DNA of 64,000 nucleotides from Megalopta genalis (GCF_051020955.1 NC_135022.1:7716963-7780962); one strand, 5' to 3'; numbered from the stretch's first letter, positions 45,248 through 56,417 are shown. Numbers and translations: made by a program. Notes: generated by a model not told the origin, from the letters alone.

Positions 45248-46219
45248 ATGCATTCAACCCAGACAAATCTAACTAATATTTCCAGTATTTTGAATGTAGC
45301 AGGAGCTAATGCTGCAAAAGCTTTTAAAGGCTTATATGATGTTTGGTTTAATGAAGAAGGAGGTAAAACACAATATTTAAAAACGTTAGAAAAGGAAGGG
45401 ATACGTCTATCTAATATTTCCAGTATTTTACATGGAGCAAGAACTAAAGCTCCTGAAACTTTTACAAATTTATATGATCTTTGGTTTGATAAGGAAGGAA
45501 ACAAAAGACTACATACAAAAACTTTAGAAAACGAGAAGATAAATCTGTCTAATATGTCCAGTATTTTGAATGGTGCAGGAGCTAACGCTGCAGAAGCTTT
45601 TAAAGATTTATATGACTCTTGGTTTGATGCAAGAGGAAATCAAACACAGCGTTTAAAACATTTTATTGAAGGCGAAGTTGAGGGAAGTAACTTTACGTTG
45701 CATAACTTGTCTAGCATATTAAGTAGAGCAGGAGGCAAGGCTAAAGGTGCTTTTCAAGAGTTGCACAGCGTTTGTTTTAATAGCAAAGGACAAAGAACAG
45801 AGCTTTTAGAGGACTTCTACAACGCAGGTTTTAGACCAAGTAACTCATCCTCTATACTATGTGGAACAGGAGCTCATGCTTCTTTTACTTTGAAACAACT
45901 GCAAAATATTTCTTTTAATAAGAGAAGAAAGAAAACACAGCTTTTAAAGGATTTTTACAATGTGGGTTTTAGGCCGTGCGATTTATGTGGTATATTGAGT
46001 GCAGCAGCGAATAGTTTAAAAGAATTTCATGATTTTTGTTTTATACACGAAACAAAAAAGTATTTGAATCGTTTCATAATTGAGAAGACAGGTTGTATAC
46101 CAAGAAATTTATCTAAAATATTGCATGGAGCAGCAACTAAGATTTGTTCTCTGCTGGCTACACACCCCCGCCCCGCCCGGGGGAGCGGGACGGGGGTAGT
46201 GCGAGGTTTGACCCGCTAA
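45248..46219 (+). pseudogene. TALE-like helical repeat protein, fragment (candidate horizontal transfer)
   Basis: One open frame with no intron. Genuine repeat sequence covers residues 7 to about 303; the last 20 codons are element F read by chance, so the gene is cut at about 46157. Seven repeats start at residues 7, 53, 99, 150, 196, 242 and 284, with lengths 46, 46, 51, 46, 46, 42 and partial. Consensus: an N-L-S-S-I-L helix, a variable dipeptide, A-G-A-N-A, an AAEAFKDLYD-like helix, W/C-F-D, G-N/K-K-T, then a third helix ending in G-F/I. Post-SSIL dipeptides are NV, HG, NG, SR, CG, SA, HG. Helix, dipeptide, small-residue loop and helix resemble TAL-effector-type repeats (33-35 aa), here lengthened by about 12 residues. 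AT-rich composition in a GC-rich cluster suggests a bacterial source. DNA binding is inferred only. Confidence 0.5.
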
Positions 46220-46420
46220 AACCCCCACGGCGGCCTAGGGCGCTGGCGATTACTGGGGGAGCCACGGGAACTCTTAACGAACACAACCGCGGCTCCCCCT
46301 CGCCTGGCCGGCCACCAGGATGGAATGGCGGTGGCCGGCCGCGTCCCGGGGGGAGATTTATCCTCCCCCATGAATAATCTTGGTTAAGCGGTGCGGGGAG
46401 CGGTCCTCCGCACCTCCTCG

Positions 46421-49400
46421 TCACGACGGCCGCTTTTCAATGCGGGTGCCCAGGGCCCCTGCCCTGGGCACGGCGGCCGTCGGGGGCGACGATGTTCGTC
46501 GCCCCACTCCCGGTATAGGGAGGACATCTTCGGTTGGCGGGCGGCGGGCAATTAAACCAGCATAATCTGGTACACCCGCCGCCCGCCTATTCTCAGCTGC
46601 TCGGGGGGGGGGCTCTAGGCGTGGGCGCACACGCCGCACCCCCCGCTCACAGCGACCCCGCTCGGCAGCCTCCTTCTGCAACATTACCTGTTCGTAGAAG
46701 GCGATGGCTGCCGCCCATTTTCTCGGGCTCTCCAGCATGGCCCCAACTAAGCTGGAGAGAGCGAGGTCGCGACCAAGTTCCCTTCTTAGGACTCGGCGCA
46801 GCACTGAAAAGGCGGGGCATACCTCCAGTGTATGCTGCGCCGAGTCCTCCTCCGCGCCACAGTAGTGGCACACCGTCGTCGCTTCCCGACCGATGCGACA
46901 CAGGTAGACACCGAAGCAGCCATGCCCGGTGAATACCTGCGTCGCACGGTAGGTGAGCCTGCCAAACCGCCTCTGCTGCCACGAGGTGAAGTGCGGCAGG
47001 AGAGCCCCAGGGATGCGCTCGCCGGCATGGGAACAAAGCTCCGCATGCCATCTGGCGAGCGCAAGTCCCCGGGCCTGGAGCTCGAAGCACTGGACCGCCT
47101 CCTGCTCCGGCGGGTCCCCCCGAGCCCGGCCAGCGATGCATATGCGCCTATAAATATAGGTGCGCATCGCCGCTTGCAGCTCGAAGGGAATTTCTCCCGC
47201 CAGAGCAAGCGCCGCCACGGTAGACGTGGTGCGGTAGCCTCTTATGAGGCGAAGGGCCATCTGCCTCTGAAGCCGGCGCAACAACAGTGTGTTGCGCCGG
47301 TTTGTCCTCACGGACGGCGCCCAAATCGGGGCGCCGTATAAGATCATGGTCCGCACCACGCCCAGGTATTGGCGGCGCACCATATCGTTCGGCCCTCCGA
47401 GATTGGGCAACAGGCGGCCTAACGCAGCCGCCGCCCTCTCAACTCGGGGGACGAGGCGGCCGAAATGCGCTCCAAACCTCCAGTGGCTGTCGAGGATCAG
47501 TCCGAGATACTTGATCTCAGACTTGACCTCGACGCAGGCTTCTCCAACCCGGATCCACGATCCGGCCGGTGGCTGCGACCGAGGCCGTCCAAACCAGACG
47601 TCCTCGGCCTTCTCCGGGGCCATCTTCAGCCCCAGATCGTGGATCCTCGCGACGACGGCTGCCATCGCAACCTCCGCTCGTCGGATGGTCCTCTCGAAGA
47701 TGTCCCCGACGGTGACCACCAACGTGTCGTCTGCATAGCAGACAAGGGTGGCACCGTCGGGCAGGTAGGCCTTCTCCAGGACCGCGTTATACCCCAGGTC
47801 CCACAGGAGTGGTCATAGCACGGACCCCTGCGGGACCCCGCAGTCCACCTCCCTCCGAATCATCCCGTACCGGCCCGGGTATTCTACCCACCTGTCCCGC
47901 AGGTAGGCCCCGCTCACCCGCCTCAGATAGGGAGGCACCTGATGCCCGACCAGGGCCTCCCTAATGGCGGACCAGGGCAGGGTGTTAAACGCATTGACGA
48001 TGTCAATCGACACCGCCAAGCACACCCCGCCCCGTGCCACGGCATTGTCCGAGAGGGACTTAAGACGATCGATTGCGTCGATCGTCGACCGCTCCTCCCG
48101 GAAGCCGAACTGGCAGTCCGCCAGATCGGGGCCATCGCTGGACAGGTGCCTGGCGAGGCGGGCGGCAATGATCTTCTCAAAGATCTTGCCCACCTCGTCC
48201 AGGAGACAAATGGGCCGGTACGCGGAGGGAGAATCCGCAGGCCTCACATCCTTCCTTAAGAGGACCATCCGACTTCTCCAGAGGTCCGGGAACACCCCGG
48301 ACCTCAGAAGCCCGGAGTAGAGGCTTCTTAGCCTCTCGCCCAGTACGCTCATGGCAAGCAACCAGACCCGGCCGGGGATACCGTCCGGCCCCGGGGCAGT
48401 ATTCTTGCCCCGGAGCCATTTGACTACCCCAGCCATTTCCTCCGGCGCGACCTCCAGATCCGGGGACCACTCATGTCCCTCTAGCTGAGGGACGGGCCGG
48501 GACGCCTCCCCGCTGACGGGGAATAGCGCGTACACGACCCGTCCGAGCATCCCCGGATCCAGGCTCTCCGTCACAGGGGGCGCCCAGGGACGTAATCGTC
48601 CCATCGCCATTTTGTATGGGCGCCCCCATGGATCTCGGTTTAAGGTACCGAGAAGGTCGCGCCAGGCCTGGCTCTTCGCCTGCCTGATGGCCAGCTGCAG
48701 GGGGACCACCTTCTCCCTGTATCGCCCATACAGCTGGATAGCCAGCTCCACGTCGGAACGTCGTCGTCGACGGGCGCGGGCGTACTGGCGTCGCGTGCGG
48801 ACGCATTCTGTGCGCAAATCCGCTATCGCGCGCGACCACCAGTACACCGCCTTCCTCGGGAAGACCCTGGCCCGGGGCATGGCGATGTCGCAAATCGACG
48901 TCATTGCGCCCCGGAACCAATGGGCCTCCCTTGTCCCGTCGACTGGCCCGGCCGGTGGTGCCGGCCAGGCCACGACGTGGGCTGCCGCCATCAGAGCGTC
49001 CTGGTCGAGGCGCTTCAGCTCCCACCGCGGCTGAGGCGATCCCTCATCAGCGGGGCGACGTCGGGGCGTCGATGGGGCGGCGGGGAGGCCGAGAACAATG
49101 TACCTGTGGTCGGACAGCGTCTCGACCTCCTCCGCCACCCTCCACCCCGTAATACGGCGCGCGGCTGGGGGCGTTGCCCATGAAAGGTCAACGATGGACC
49201 CCCCATTGTGCCGCACGCACGTATGGACCGAGCCCTAATTTAAAAGACGGAGCTCGAGTCCCGCCGCCCAATCAAGCACCTCCCGGCCCCTCGGGTCTGT
49301 CCTGGGGGAACCCCAAGCTGTAGACTTAGCGTTGAAATCCCCCAGGACCAGCAGCGGACGTGGCTGGCAGCGGGAGACGCATCTCCCCACCACGTCCAGA

Positions 49401-49716
49401 TACTGCTCGAATTCCTCGAGGGACCATCTCGGAGGTGCGTAGATCGCCACAACCGCGGTGCCGCCCCAGTCAACGGCCAGGTATCTCCGGCCGCGCTCGA
49501 TAACGGAGCACGCCAGGGACCCGGGCCGGCCTCCCCATATTATAACGGCGGAACCGCCCAGGTCACCTATCCAATGTGGATGGGCGGGAATCCTGTACGG
49601 CTCCGCCGCTACGGCCAACCCGGCACCCCGCTCGGCCATGAATTGCACAAGAAGGTCCTGTGCCCTGGCCGAGCGGTTCAGGTTGGCCTGTATTATAGGG
49701 CCCTTGGGCCCCATTA
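46421..49716 (-). pseudogene. Element F ORF2: endonuclease-reverse transcriptase, two nonsense codons
   Basis: Begins MGPKGPIIQANLNRSARAQD in the TAATG overlap. Endonuclease: VAAEPYRIP, VLGDFNAKSTAWGSP, then TAA at codon 160 (49235), GGSIVDLSWATP and LSDHRYIVLG. Reverse transcriptase (49216-47813): NTAPGPDGIPGRVW, YRPICLLDEVGKIFEKI, SIDIVNAFNTLPW and DCGVPQGSVL, followed by TGA where GPLLW is expected with Gly, then the active site LVCYADDTLVV. The rest (47722-46421) has KYLGLILDSHWRFG and the C-terminal knuckle CHYCGAEEDSAQHTLEVC. The frame is otherwise continuous over 1098 codons, so the element decayed recently. Confidence 0.9.
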
Positions 49717-51670
49717 TAGGCAGGCCTCAACATCCATCGCCGCCGCGGGAGCGGTGGCGTCTGTGGTCTCTTTGGCCCCATCAGCCCCCGCGGGCGCGAC
49801 GATGGCACCTTTCGGTGCCTCCTTCGGTTTGTTGGCCACGGTGGCCGCCGCCTTAGCCACCGTGGTCTTTCTTTCCCTGCTCCCTCTGCCGCGTCTCGCG
49901 CTGGCAGGGCACGCCCGGCTACCGAGGCGGTGACCGGCTGGCTTGCCTACGCCCGCACAAAGCGGGCAATTTGGCTTTGCCGTACAGCCGGTCACTTTGT
50001 GGTCCCGACTGCCGCACCCAAAGCAGCAGTCGGAACGATCCTCGGCCGCAGTGCACCGCTGCCTAGTGTGGCCCAGGCCAAGGCTGCGATAGCACTGCAA
50101 GGGACGGGCGCTGAGGGCCTCCACCGTCGCCTGAGTCCAGCCCACCGTGATTTTGCCCGCGACCGCAACTTTGCGTGCGGCCGCAGCAGGGCACTGGACC
50201 CAGAGGGTGCCCAAACCAGAGGGGGAAGGCCGGATTTCGCCGGTCCTCACATCCCCCTGGTTGCACCCTCCCACACGGGCGACAGCTGTGGCAACCTCCG
50301 CCGGCGTGGTCGAGTCGACCAGGCCGCGCACCCTAAGGTCGGCCTTCTTTATTGGGCGCGCGACCTTCACGCCGGTTCCCGCCAGCGCGTCCGCCATCTT
50401 TGCGGCAAGGACAGTGGCGTTGGCAGCCCCATCTGCTTCGGGGACCTCCAAAATAATCCCCCCCGTCACCGCCCTCCTGGGCTTCAATGAGGCGATGCCA
50501 ATTTCTGCCAGGTCTATTTTGGACCTGGCAGTGGTCATCGCCTCGGCATAACTCATCGCCCCGCCGGCCGGTACCGTTATTGTAACGGCAGCCGTGCGGG
50601 GCGGACGCGGCGGCAGAGGAGCCCTCCTGGGGGCAGCCGGTGCCACCCGTTTGTCCGCCCTCCCGTTCGGAGTGGCCTTGGCAGCTGCCGCAGATTTACC
50701 TGCGGCAACCGCCTTTTTGGCCTTCCGGCCAACTACCTGGGACCACACCTCAGTTGGTGGTGTGGTGGAAGGCAGCGCAACCGCAGGGGCGGCCCGCGGC
50801 TGAGCGGGCTGACTCTAGGTCGCCTTAGCAGCCACAGCCCCCCCTACCGCCACCCTTCCCCCCCTCCTGTTCGTCGGCAGAGGGTGGGCAGATGGCACGG
50901 GTGCCACCGACTGCGGGTCCCGCACCCGCGGAACCAGCTCCCTCCTGAACAATGCCAGCTTGGCATCGATCAAGGAGCCGATCTGCGCCAGCAAGTCTGC
51001 TGGCACAGCCGCGGGTGGGGGCGAGGACCCTCCTCGCCCAGGGGACTGGGGCCCCCGAGCGCCGATAACCGGCAGCAGCCCTGTGCCCCCCCCCCCCAGG
51101 GTGCAGCAGCGGAGGCATCCCGGCAACAGCCGGCCTCACCTCCACCGCTTGACGGAGTCGGGCAACCTCGGCCCGCAGCTCCGCCATCTGCTCCCTCAGC
51201 AGAGCATTTTCGGCCTCCAACAGCCGGGTAGCGTTGGGAGCTGACCTGTTCGCCAGCTCCGCAACGCCCACCCGGCTGCTCAGTGCCGCCGCCCGCAGGG
51301 ATCGGACCGCGCTGGCCTTTAGCCCCATCGTCGCGGCAGAAATCCTCGCGTCGTCGCCCAGGCTCTCCATCACCGCCGCCGCTACGTCTCGCGTCGGGCG
51401 GTTGCGGAAATCCGCAGCGACCTTCACTTCGTCTGGAAGCGGGTCGCCGGATCTCGCGGGCTTCGGCCCCAGAGCAACCGGGTCAAAGATGCCCGCGATG
51501 AGGCCTTTGTCGGCCTCAGCCTGCCTGCGTTTGGCCTCATGGAGGCCAACGCATGCCCTGGTCGTTGGTGGCCGGTCTCGTTTCCTCGTAGAGGTGCCCG
51601 GGACGCTCTGCGTCGAGTGGTGGGAGGAGACAGAGAAGTCCGACTCCTCCCCCCCCATCGCAATCGCCAA
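49714..51670 (-). pseudogene. Element F ORF1 (gag-like)
   Basis: Starts at MAIAMGGEESDFSVSSHH (51670). Includes a heptad-rich segment (NATRLLEAENALLREQM, then AELRAEVARLRQAVE) predicted to form a coiled coil for self-association. A C12 run at 51086-51097 shifts the frame to 51126-50815. A TAG near 50817 separates this from 50748-49714 (GRKAKKAVAAG, VRGLVDSTTPAEVATAVARV), which ends with knuckles CYRSLGLGHTRQRC (first pair altered), CFGCGSRDHKVTGC and CPLCAGVGKPAGH. The protein ends VEACL and its TAA overlaps the ORF2 ATG. Confidence 0.85.
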
Positions 51671-52009
51671 GGCCCGCCGCAGGCCTCTTTGTGCCGCGTG
51701 TTGTCGAATGCCTCCGCGACACCGGCACTATACATCTTTTGAGGCGCACGATAGGCCCGCGCACCTCCCCCTCACGCTCGTTTCCCTCCTCCCCGGTTGT
51801 TTTTGTAAATGAATCCATAACTGATCCCACGAGTGTGGTCGGAAAGGAGGTCACCCCGGGTAGAGCCGCCATACCCGGGGAAGGCTAATACGCCCGGGGG
51901 GTCGCCAGGTACCCCGGGGTTGTCCGCTAACGATTGGTGCACCCATCAACCACGCCGCTTAAACGAAAAATCGATTGCCGGTCCCCAGGGACCGGCGTAG
52001 CACTTAACG

Positions 52010-52636
52010 TGTTAAACTGGTTTCTCCATCTGAGAACAAATTCCAGATAAAAAGTATCAGGAGGATCCAGGGTAATGGCATCCTGGTCAAGTCTTCAAAA
52101 AATTCAGACCTAAAAACCCTCCAATGTAACGCGCAGCTGAAAGCAGCCGGCCTGATTGTCGGCGCCCCCCTGAAGAAAAACCCCAGAATTATTTTGTAGG
52201 ACGTTCCCAAACTAGATAACGACGAGACCACCCTCCGTGCAATCATCAATCAGAACCTCGACGGCCCGGAAAAATCCGTATCACAGCAAATCATACTTGC
52301 CCTCAAATCTGGCGACAGAAATAAAGACAAATGCAACTGAATACTCGACATTCAGGCCCGCGACATTCTCATAAAAAAGGAGCGAGTGTACGTCGGATGG
52401 AGTTGTTGCCGCGTCAACGACTACATCGCTACTGCCGCGCAGAAAAAGACATCTGTGGCCATTGCGCTGAGCAAGGCCACACCTACAAGAACTGCCCCAA
52501 TAAGGCCAAACCGTCCTGCTGCCACAATTGCCAAAAGACCGGCAAGCCCGCCACCCACTCCGTCACTCAATGCGACTGCCCAGCCTATATCGCGGCAATA
52601 AACCAGGTGCTCGCTCGCACTGATTATGGTTTGTAA
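52010..52636 (+). pseudogene. Element E ORF1 (gag), partial
   Basis: Reads SIRRIQGNGILVKSSKNSD, GLIVGAPLKKNPRIIL-stop-DVPKLDNDE, RERVYVGWSCCRVNDYIAT (K in place of R at the start), then knuckles including CGHCAEQGHTYKNC and CHNCQKTGKPATH, ending RTDYGL-stop at 52636. Compared with D, several in-frame stops and a deletion remove the first knuckle. D shows the same RTDYGL ending and overlap with ORF2. Confidence 0.8.
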
Positions 52637-55130
52637 GCCCAACCATCCCCAAACCAAGCCCATCATCAAAATAGGCCAAGTCAACGCCCAGGACTCCAGA
52701 GGAACTAAAAGTCTGCACCTCCGAGGAAAAGATAGACATCCTCGCAATCCAAGAACCCTACTCGTTTCATAATGGCCTTAGTAGTTTCAGTCCGAACTCT
52801 AAAATAGAAGAAGTTCTCCGCAAGAAGTTCTCCAACCTCGCAGCCCCTGACCACGTCAAAGCGGCGATAGTAATCCGTGACTCCCTCTTAACCGTCCTCA
52901 AAATAGAGAAGCTATGCAATACCCATTGCATATGCGTCGAAATCACCCACCATGACCTGAAACTTGTTATCGTCAACATGTACTTCCAGTACGGTGATAA
53001 TATCCAACCATACCTTCACCATCTCGAAACCATTCTCAAAACCATTAAAAACCACAACGTCCTAATAACCATAGACAGTAATGCCAAATCGCCGCTTTGG
53101 CACAATCAACAATCAGACGAAAGGGTCGAGATAATGGAGGACTTCATTGCCCAATCCCGACTACTGATTGATAACGAACCCACGAGTACTTACACCTTCA
53201 ATAATGCCCACAGTCAATCCAACATCGACCTAACCCTCACCACCAACAGCCTCTACAATCACATTTGTGACAGCACGACCAACGACCACAATCTCATTAC
53301 CTTCAGCATCACAACCCCCCCCAGCCCATCATTACCAAAGCCTCCCAATCCCGCTTCAATATTAAGAGAGAGAGCCAACTGGGAAAAATTCGAAAGAATT
53401 ATCCCAACTCTCAAAACAAAATACCTCCCCCTTGAGATGACCCCTACACAATCGACCCTGAAACCCTCAGCGCGGACATTCAGGAAATCATCATTTCAGC
53501 CTTCAACTCCGCGATCCCCAAGAAAACTAGGTTTCCGCGATCCGTCCCATGATGGACCACTCGACTTACAAGTTGAGTGGTCAACCAAGGTCCGCCACCT
53601 GAAAAAAGCTTACCAAACCGAACCCAACTCCGTCCTTAAAACAACCCTGAAAGCTCAGTACAGGCAACTCAGGAATAGATATACCGCCACCATTCGCAAG
53701 TTCAAACTCCTAAGCTGGAGAAACTTTGTAACAAAACAAGGAAATGCCAACCCTTGGGGCATTCCATATAAAACCATTTCCGGAAAAATCCGCGCTGAGG
53801 ATATCCCGGTCACAATTACTGCTGCTAACGGACAAACCACCTCCTGGGAAGAAACGAGTAGGGCCCTCCTCCACGCGCTAATGCCCGACGACACCTTCTT
53901 GACGGACACCGTCTTCCACACGGAAATCTGTCAAAACGCGAACACCATACCGGACACCCCAAACGCCCCCTTCTTCGAGATGGAAGAAGTGCAGGGCGCA
54001 ATCAAGCGCCTTAAGAATAATAAAGACCCTGGCCAGGACCTGATGGAGTCCGCCATCCTGAAACAGGCCTGACATCACTCTCCTCTTTAACAGCTGCCTC
54101 GCCCGCGGCAAATTCGCCAGCATATGGAAGACAGGAGTCGTCAGAGTCCTTCTCAAGAGCGTGGACAAGTCCAGAACCGACCCGAAATCTTACAGGCCAA
54201 TCTGCCTCCTGCCTGTCATCAGCAAGACCCTCGAGAGACCCGTCGCCGACAGACTCTCTAACATTATCAATAGACACTCCCTAGCCACCACATCTCAGTT
54301 TGGTTTCAAAACCGGGCTCTCCACCGAACACGCCATCCTCCAGTTACGCTAATCCACCCAAAATAAGGGTGAAAAATACGCCATTGCCCCTCTCTTTGAC
54401 ATCAGCAGCGCCTTTGACAATGTCTGGTGGCCCGCTATCCTCCAGCAGCTAAATGCGAGAAGCTGCCCTAGTATTCTCTACAGGCTTATCCAAGATTACC
54501 TGTATTGACAGATCTGTTAAAATTATCAGCAATATTTCAGCATCTTCCAAGTCAGTCTCCAAAGGCTGCCCACAAGTTTCAGTCCTAGATCCGTACCTAT
54601 GGAACGTCGTCTTCGACGACCTCCTAGGCGTCATACACCGCTGCGGCTACGATGCAACGGCCTACGCGGACGATCTCGCGGTCACCATCTCCGGCAACAG
54701 CAGAAAGGAAATTGAGCTCAGGTCCTCCATTATCACAGACATCATATCTGCGTGGTGTGAAAAGAACAAACTTGAGCTATCGAAAGTCAGAAATCCTCCT
54801 CGCTAAAGGCATCTTAGATATTCATAGACCACCCACTCACAGAATAGATAACTGCCCACTCAAGATGCTGGCATCTATCCGGTATCGGTTATACGCCCTC
54901 ATTCGAACCACCCGCGCTTACCGCACCACCTCGATACCCTGACCATCATTGCCGGAGCTCCCCCCATAGATTTGCTTCTGAGAGAGCGCAAAGCCACCTT
55001 CCATCTCAGGAACAATCAGCACTTCACCATAAGTGACCTACACTACACCCATCACTCTCCGGACACACCCTCCACAGTTATCTCCGAAACAGCCAGATCG
55101 ATCAGAGATCAAACCCTGATGAATCGACCA
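52627..55130 (+). pseudogene. Element E ORF2 (endonuclease-reverse transcriptase), degenerate
   Basis: Starts MVCKPNHPQTKP over the ORF1 stop. Endonuclease parts: IQEPYSFHNG near 52750, TIDSNAKSPLWHN, SNIDLTLTTNS, TNDHNLITFS. Linker: YRQLRNRYTATIRKFKLLSW. 52978-54072 is open for 364 codons, then frame breaks follow. Reverse transcriptase fragments: NKDPGQDLMESAIL, SYRPICLLPVISKTLERPV, FDISSAFDNVWW (Gly to Ser), GCPQVSVLDPYLWN (two substitutions in the conserved GCPQGSVLGP) and TAYADDLAVTI. Most of the C-terminal third after 54830 is deleted. Confidence 0.82.
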
Positions 55131-56417
55131 ATGGTCGAACTACCAGCACGCACAGTTATTATTATCCGCGAAGGCGATTACGGAATTTCGATCGGAACGT
55201 CCCGATGCGTCGAGAGAGATGTCCGAGTATCGTGACGAGAACGCGAGCAGCATCGCGAACCGTGGATGTCCTTGAAATTTCGTTGCAAATAACCGCTTCG
55301 ATGCGAAACGTTGAATGTACACGGATTTCGAGTATGCGAGTTCGCGAAATGAATTCGTGGTCTTGATCTGTACACGGAGAACTTCATTTACTTGACAGAC
55401 GGTGTTTGTCCGATCAGGACGATCGTTCAAGTTTAAATTGAGATTGAATTGAAATGCGAGACGTTCACTGATTATATCTTCCGAAGCCGGCCGTTCGATC
55501 AGCGGCGATGGATGTGTAACGTTAATGCGACAGTATTCTAGAGTTACATATTTCGGAAATAAATAAATAAATAGGTCGTAAATTACCGAACGAGGATGCT
55601 ACGAATGCCCGCAGAGTGGTAGGGGTTACGGGGGACAGTGTTTTGTTTAAGTTTCGCGAAACTCCTCGAGCCTCTTGGCCGAAAGGAAGAGTGCGAGCGA
55701 GCGAGACAGCGAATGAGAGAGAAAGAGAGAGAAAATGTGTAAGAGTGAAATAAAGTGTACGGGAGAGTGGGGAGTTTGTTATGAAAATGCAACGAATAGG
55801 AAAATAGGGCGAGGGAGATTCAAAGGGTGGAAGATCCGAACGGAAAAGTCGAGAGGCATTCGTTACCGAGACGCGATCGAGTACCAACCAGTGGAGGAGA
55901 TAAGTACGCAGGTGAGTGTAAAATAGCCGAGAGTCGAAGATGTGGCTTCGGACTCGTTGCGAGGCGCGCCTGAAATTCGAGTATATGGCTCGAAGCGCGA
56001 GCAGCCAAAGCGACGACGGTTTTTCCGCGAAAAATTCTAATGAAAATTTCGTCTTTCGTTCGCTAGTCCCGCATGTTCCTCGGCCGCCGCGTGTCACTCA
56101 ACGAGATCGGTAGAAAAGCGATCGACTTTTTGGTTAGCGAAATTTGCGTTTAAGATGTTCCGCGTACAAAGAAGAAAACACTGGACGACGTCGCGTAGCC
56201 GTCGCACTCGACAATTCGGCCGAAGAAATTTCACGGATATCGGGACTTTGCGGGGCATGTCTTCGATAAATTCCTTCTCTTTCACAGCTGGATCTAAAAT
56301 CCAGAAATTGACTTACCGCGTCTAAACCACTAGATTGGCATAATCGGTAAAATTGTTTCCAATCATGCTATATACTTGATTGTTGTTCATTTCATTGGCA
56401 TTCTTATTTTTGTACAG
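55131..56417. other. No gene recognised; CpG-rich DNA, possible untranslated exon
   Basis: CpG-containing sequence with an AATAAATAAATAAATA run near 55558, a GAGAGA tract around 55700-55730 and a donor-like GCAGGTGAGTG near 55907. Open frames exist on both strands but overlap each other and have no motifs. It might be a 5' exon or promoter of a lost host gene. Intron-like sequence ends at 56417 with TTTTTGTACAG, the acceptor of the RAD50-like exon. Confidence 0.3.

Larger units (their letters stand above)
46160..52009 (-). mobile_element. GC-rich R1-clade retrotransposon F, near full-length
   Basis: Minus-strand element of about 5.85 kb, much richer in G+C than the rest of the window. The 5' untranslated region (51671 to about 52009) resembles that of element G in arrangement: a CCACGAGT word, a boxed GGTAAGGCTAA-type stretch and CCGCTAACG. 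ORF1 and ORF2 are coupled by an overlapping TAATG at 49714. Only two nonsense codons and one homopolymer shift are seen in ORF2 and ORF1. It truncates the TALE-like repeat ORF at its 3' end. No target duplication could be identified. Confidence 0.87.
52010..55130 (+). mobile_element. R1-clade retrotransposon E, degenerate copy of the D family
   Basis: The only R1-clade element on plus. Begins mid-ORF1 (KLVSPSENKFQIKSIRR, about 52013) and ends in the C-terminal part of ORF2 near 55130 (TFHLRNNQHFTISDL). It parallels D over its whole length with many stops, frameshifts and deletions, so it is older than D. The sense strand is C-rich like D. Confidence 0.85.

Noticed and set aside
45160..45504. 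113-codon minus-strand frame over the repeat ORF
   Set aside because: Antisense reading of the TALE-like repeats. The plus frame shows the periodic pattern and extends over 300 codons.
47289..51812. Long plus-strand frames (up to 192 codons) across element F
   Set aside because: Shadows of the GC-rich minus-strand ORFs. The minus frames carry the endonuclease, reverse transcriptase and knuckle motifs.
52010..52025. TTAACGTGTTAA as a piggyBac end
   Set aside because: No CCC(T)TT-type terminus follows and no partner end exists. It lies at the F/E boundary by chance.
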